DNA of 37,720 nucleotides. Origin: Rhodobiaceae bacterium (GTDB lineage Bacteria > Pseudomonadota > Alphaproteobacteria > RS24). The DNA is taken from contig PBLK01000004.1 of NCBI GenBank assembly GCA_002721725.1, positions 13,321 through 51,040 on the forward strand, given 5' to 3'. Below are positions 35,502 through 37,720 of this stretch, piece after piece (position 1 is the stretch's first letter; the number at the start of each line of letters is the position of its first letter). The notes below the pieces were generated by a model, which worked only from the letters and a program-made list of their open reading frames with translations, was not told the DNA's origin and made no database searches. Made by a program: the position numbers and the translations under genes.

Positions 35502-37661
35502 ATGAAAACACATTTACGCCGCTTTTGGATTGGCCTTCTAGCCCTTGCGCCCCTCTTAGTTTTGCTAAATCTCGGGCTCTTTGCGCTGCGCGCTGCCGCC
35601 TGGGACCCAAATGCCGCCATTGCAGAAGCGGCGCAATATGATGCCGAGATTATTCGCGATGCTTATGGCGCACCGCATATTTACGGCAAGCGCGATATCG
35701 ATGTTGCCTTTGGCTTGTCATATGCCCATGCCGAAGACGACTTTAAAACCATGCAGCAAATGATACCTTTCTATCGCGGCGAACTGGCCCGCGAGATTGG
35801 CATAGACGGTGCACCGATTGACTTTCTGGTGCACTGGCTTGGCGTTCGCGATCATGTTCAGGAAAATTATGAAACAGCCCTAACACCGCAAATCCGCGCC
35901 CATCTGAAAGCCTATGCGGACGGTCTTAACTATTATGCCGCGATGCATCCGATGGAAGCCGACCCGCGCCTTTTCCCCATCACGCCGCAAGATTTGACAG
36001 TCGGTTTTTCGCTTCAGCATTTATTGTTTTACGGCTTTGAAAGCCACGTTACCAAACTGTTTGCCGACAGCCCGCAATATGAATTGGCAAGCGCACCGGA
36101 CAGCGCGTCGCTGACACGCCACATTGGGGCAGCAGGCCTGCCCGTCGGTTCCAATGCTTTTGCCATAAACGGCGACAAGTCATCTGACGGCGCAACCCGC
36201 ATCATAATTAACTCGCACCAGCCCTTAACCGGCCCTGTCGCTTGGTATGAGGCGCATGTAAAATCCGGCGAAGGCTGGGATATGCATGGCGGCGTTTTTC
36301 CCGGTATGCCCTTTATCGCCAAAGGCTTTAATCCGGATATTGGCTATGGCGTAACAGTCAATAAGCCCGACCTTGTCGATATTTATAAGCTGACCCTTAA
36401 CCCGAAAAACGGTGATGAATATATGCTGGACGGCTCGCCGCACGCTTTTGAAAGCCGCCGCCATTGGCTGAAGATTAAGCTGCTCGGCAATTTCTACCTG
36501 CCCGTGCCGCGCACACTATTGAAAACGTTGCATGGCCCTGCCCTTGAAACAGCGCACGGCACATATGCGGTGCGTTTTGCCGGTATGGGTGAAATGCGTC
36601 AGCCGGCCCAATGGATGGCGATGAACAAAGCCCGCAATCTCGAACAGTTTAAAAAAGCCATGTCCATGCAAGCCATTGTCTCTTTCAACTTTATCTATGC
36701 CGACCGCGGCGGTGATATTTATTTCCTACATAATGGCCGCATACCCAAACGCGCCGCCGGTTGGGATTGGCAAAAATATCTGCCCGGCGACCGCAGCGAT
36801 TTGATTTGGGATGAACAAATTTCATTTGGTGAAATGCCCCAATTAAGCAATCCATCGTCAGGCTATCTTTTATCAACCAATCAGGACCCGTTTCAGGTCA
36901 CCGCCGCCAATGATAATCTGCCACGCGAAAACTACCCGCCCGAGCTGGGTCTACAGACACGCATGACCAATCGCGCCGATCGCGGCCTTACAATGTTTGC
37001 CGAAGCCGGACGCATGAGCGAGGACGACTTCATCGCCGTCAAATGGGATAAGTTCTACGACCCTGAAAGCCGCGCCATGAAATATGTGCGGCGCATTGCC
37101 GATATGGAATTTGAAGCAGGGTCATTGCATGCAAAAGGTCAAAGCCTATTGGCGGCCTGGAATGGCGAAACGGCGCGCGACAATCGCCAAGCCGCGCTGG
37201 GCGTGTGCTTGTTATCGGAAGAATGGAAGGCCGAACAGGCGGGTAAGCCTGCACCCGATATTGCGCCTGTTTACGACACCTGCCTCGCAGAACTTATGAC
37301 CGCTTTCGGCCGCCTTGACCCCAAATGGCAAGAACGCAATCGGCTGCTGCGCGGCAAAACAGATTTGCCGCTCGGCGGTGGCCCTGATGTGCTGCGCGCC
37401 ATTTACGGCCTGCCGGAAGAAGACGGTCGCCTGAAAGCCGTCGCCGGTGACGGGCTGGTCGTCTATACGGCTTGGGATAAAAACGGCAAGCAGAGCGCCG
37501 GCATGGTGCATAATTTCGGTGCCGCCAGCACGCGCCCTGCCTCACCGCATTATGATGACCAAGCGCCGCTTTACGCCGCCGAGCAGTTTCGCTCCGTGGC
37601 GTTGACGCGAGAAGATTTGCTGCAAACACCACACAGCATCACCCGCTTGCCGCTCGACTAG
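35502..37661 (+). CDS. Penicillin acylase family Ntn hydrolase (AHL/aculeacin acylase-like)
   Basis: A 719-residue periplasmic amidase of the penicillin G acylase superfamily that splits acyl amides such as acyl-homoserine lactones, N-acyl amino acids or beta-lactams. Residues 8-29 form a hydrophobic export signal or anchor. The alpha chain opens RDAYGAPHIYGKRDIDVAFGLSYAHAEDDF (52-81); self-cleavage is expected before the catalytic S217 in LPVGSNAFAI, which becomes the N-terminus of the beta chain. Further family marks are INSHQPLTGP, GGVFPGMPFIAKGFNPDIGYGVT and the C-terminal AAEQFRSVALTREDLL. GGGAG precedes the ATG. Placed after the amidohydrolase, it suggests joint degradation of an N-acyl amide; quorum-signal quenching is possible but not shown. 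It overlaps the next gene's end by four bases. Confidence 0.9.
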   Translation: MKTHLRRFWIGLLALAPLLVLLNLGLFALRAAAWDPNAAIAEAAQYDAEIIRDAYGAPHIYGKRDIDVAFGLSYAHAEDDFKTMQQMIPFYRGELAREIGIDGAPIDFLVHWLGVRDHVQENYETALTPQIRAHLKAYADGLNYYAAMHPMEADPRLFPITPQDLTVGFSLQHLLFYGFESHVTKLFADSPQYELASAPDSASLTRHIGAAGLPVGSNAFAINGDKSSDGATRIIINSHQPLTGPVAWYEAHVKSGEGWDMHGGVFPGMPFIAKGFNPDIGYGVTVNKPDLVDIYKLTLNPKNGDEYMLDGSPHAFESRRHWLKIKLLGNFYLPVPRTLLKTLHGPALETAHGTYAVRFAGMGEMRQPAQWMAMNKARNLEQFKKAMSMQAIVSFNFIYADRGGDIYFLHNGRIPKRAAGWDWQKYLPGDRSDLIWDEQISFGEMPQLSNPSSGYLLSTNQDPFQVTAANDNLPRENYPPELGLQTRMTNRADRGLTMFAEAGRMSEDDFIAVKWDKFYDPESRAMKYVRRIADMEFEAGSLHAKGQSLLAAWNGETARDNRQAALGVCLLSEEWKAEQAGKPAPDIAPVYDTCLAELMTAFGRLDPKWQERNRLLRGKTDLPLGGGPDVLRAIYGLPEEDGRLKAVAGDGLVVYTAWDKNGKQSAGMVHNFGAASTRPASPHYDDQAPLYAAEQFRSVALTREDLLQTPHSITRLPLD

Positions 37662-37720
37662 GCGCGTGCCGCCTCGAAGTTGAGAATGTCCTGCTTTTTC
37701 TCCAGCCCGTAATAATAGCC
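37658..37720 (-). CDS. C-terminal end of an unidentified gene (cut by window edge)
   Basis: The minus strand reads 20 codons, GYYYGLEKKQDILNFEAARA, then TAG at 37658-37660. The frame is open to the window end and the amphipathic, ordinary composition suggests a real gene end, convergent with the acylase gene and sharing four bases with it. Twenty residues are too few to name a family. Confidence 0.5.
   Translation of the reverse strand, partial: GYYYGLEKKQDILNFEAARA

Overview
The window is a gene-dense chromosomal segment of an alphaproteobacterium, probably free-living or marine; genus not determinable by eye. Evidence: the gene orders glyA-nrdR-ribD-ribE-ribBA-ribH-nusB-thiL and rpoZ-rsh-pyrE-DUF2062-pdxJ-acpS-lepB-rnc-era-recO-parC, a HemB metal site of the magnesium type, a single bifunctional Rsh, a COG2935-type N-end-rule transferase and a tRNA promoter of the CTTGAC/CTATAT kind. 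No gene-free stretch exceeds about 135 bases. I see no CRISPR array, insertion sequence, prophage or integron.

Layout. (1) 1-5932, minus strand: one-carbon and riboflavin operon ending in nusB and a truncated thiL. (2) 6065-7669: a glycerophosphodiesterase and a divergent DUF1295 membrane protein. (3) 7666-10705, minus: a valine/isobutyrate catabolic operon (acyl-CoA dehydrogenase, 3-hydroxyisobutyryl-CoA hydrolase, mmsB). (4) hemB on plus, converging on a flavin reductase plus second 3-hydroxyisobutyrate-dehydrogenase-like pair on minus. (5) 13355-19575, plus: an SLC13-type permease, the N-end-rule transferase, a three-component TRAP transporter and a small unrecognised membrane-anchored protein. 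(6) 19576-29881, minus: a long core operon from rpoZ through the (p)ppGpp enzyme to parC. (7) folK, a family-5 type uracil-DNA glycosylase, smpB, dapA. (8) 32668-37661, plus: an SDR-fold protein with a changed active site, tRNA-Ser(GCU), then an amidohydrolase plus a penicillin-acylase-family Ntn hydrolase that look like an N-acyl amide degrading pair. The last bases hold the C-terminus of an unidentified minus-strand gene.

Genes are translationally coupled almost everywhere (TAATG, TGATG, ATGA overlaps; two 8-base ATGGCTGA overlaps). Most of the window is core metabolism and housekeeping, and I did not find a clearly new multi-gene system. The best leads are regulatory or biochemical: a perfect 10-base-arm palindrome over the promoter of the amidohydrolase/acylase pair, hairpins in the dapA and rsh leaders, a candidate leaderless glycosylase gene, a RibBA whose GTP-cyclohydrolase half has lost its catalytic motifs, an SDR lacking its catalytic tyrosine, and an unknown protein attached to the TRAP operon.
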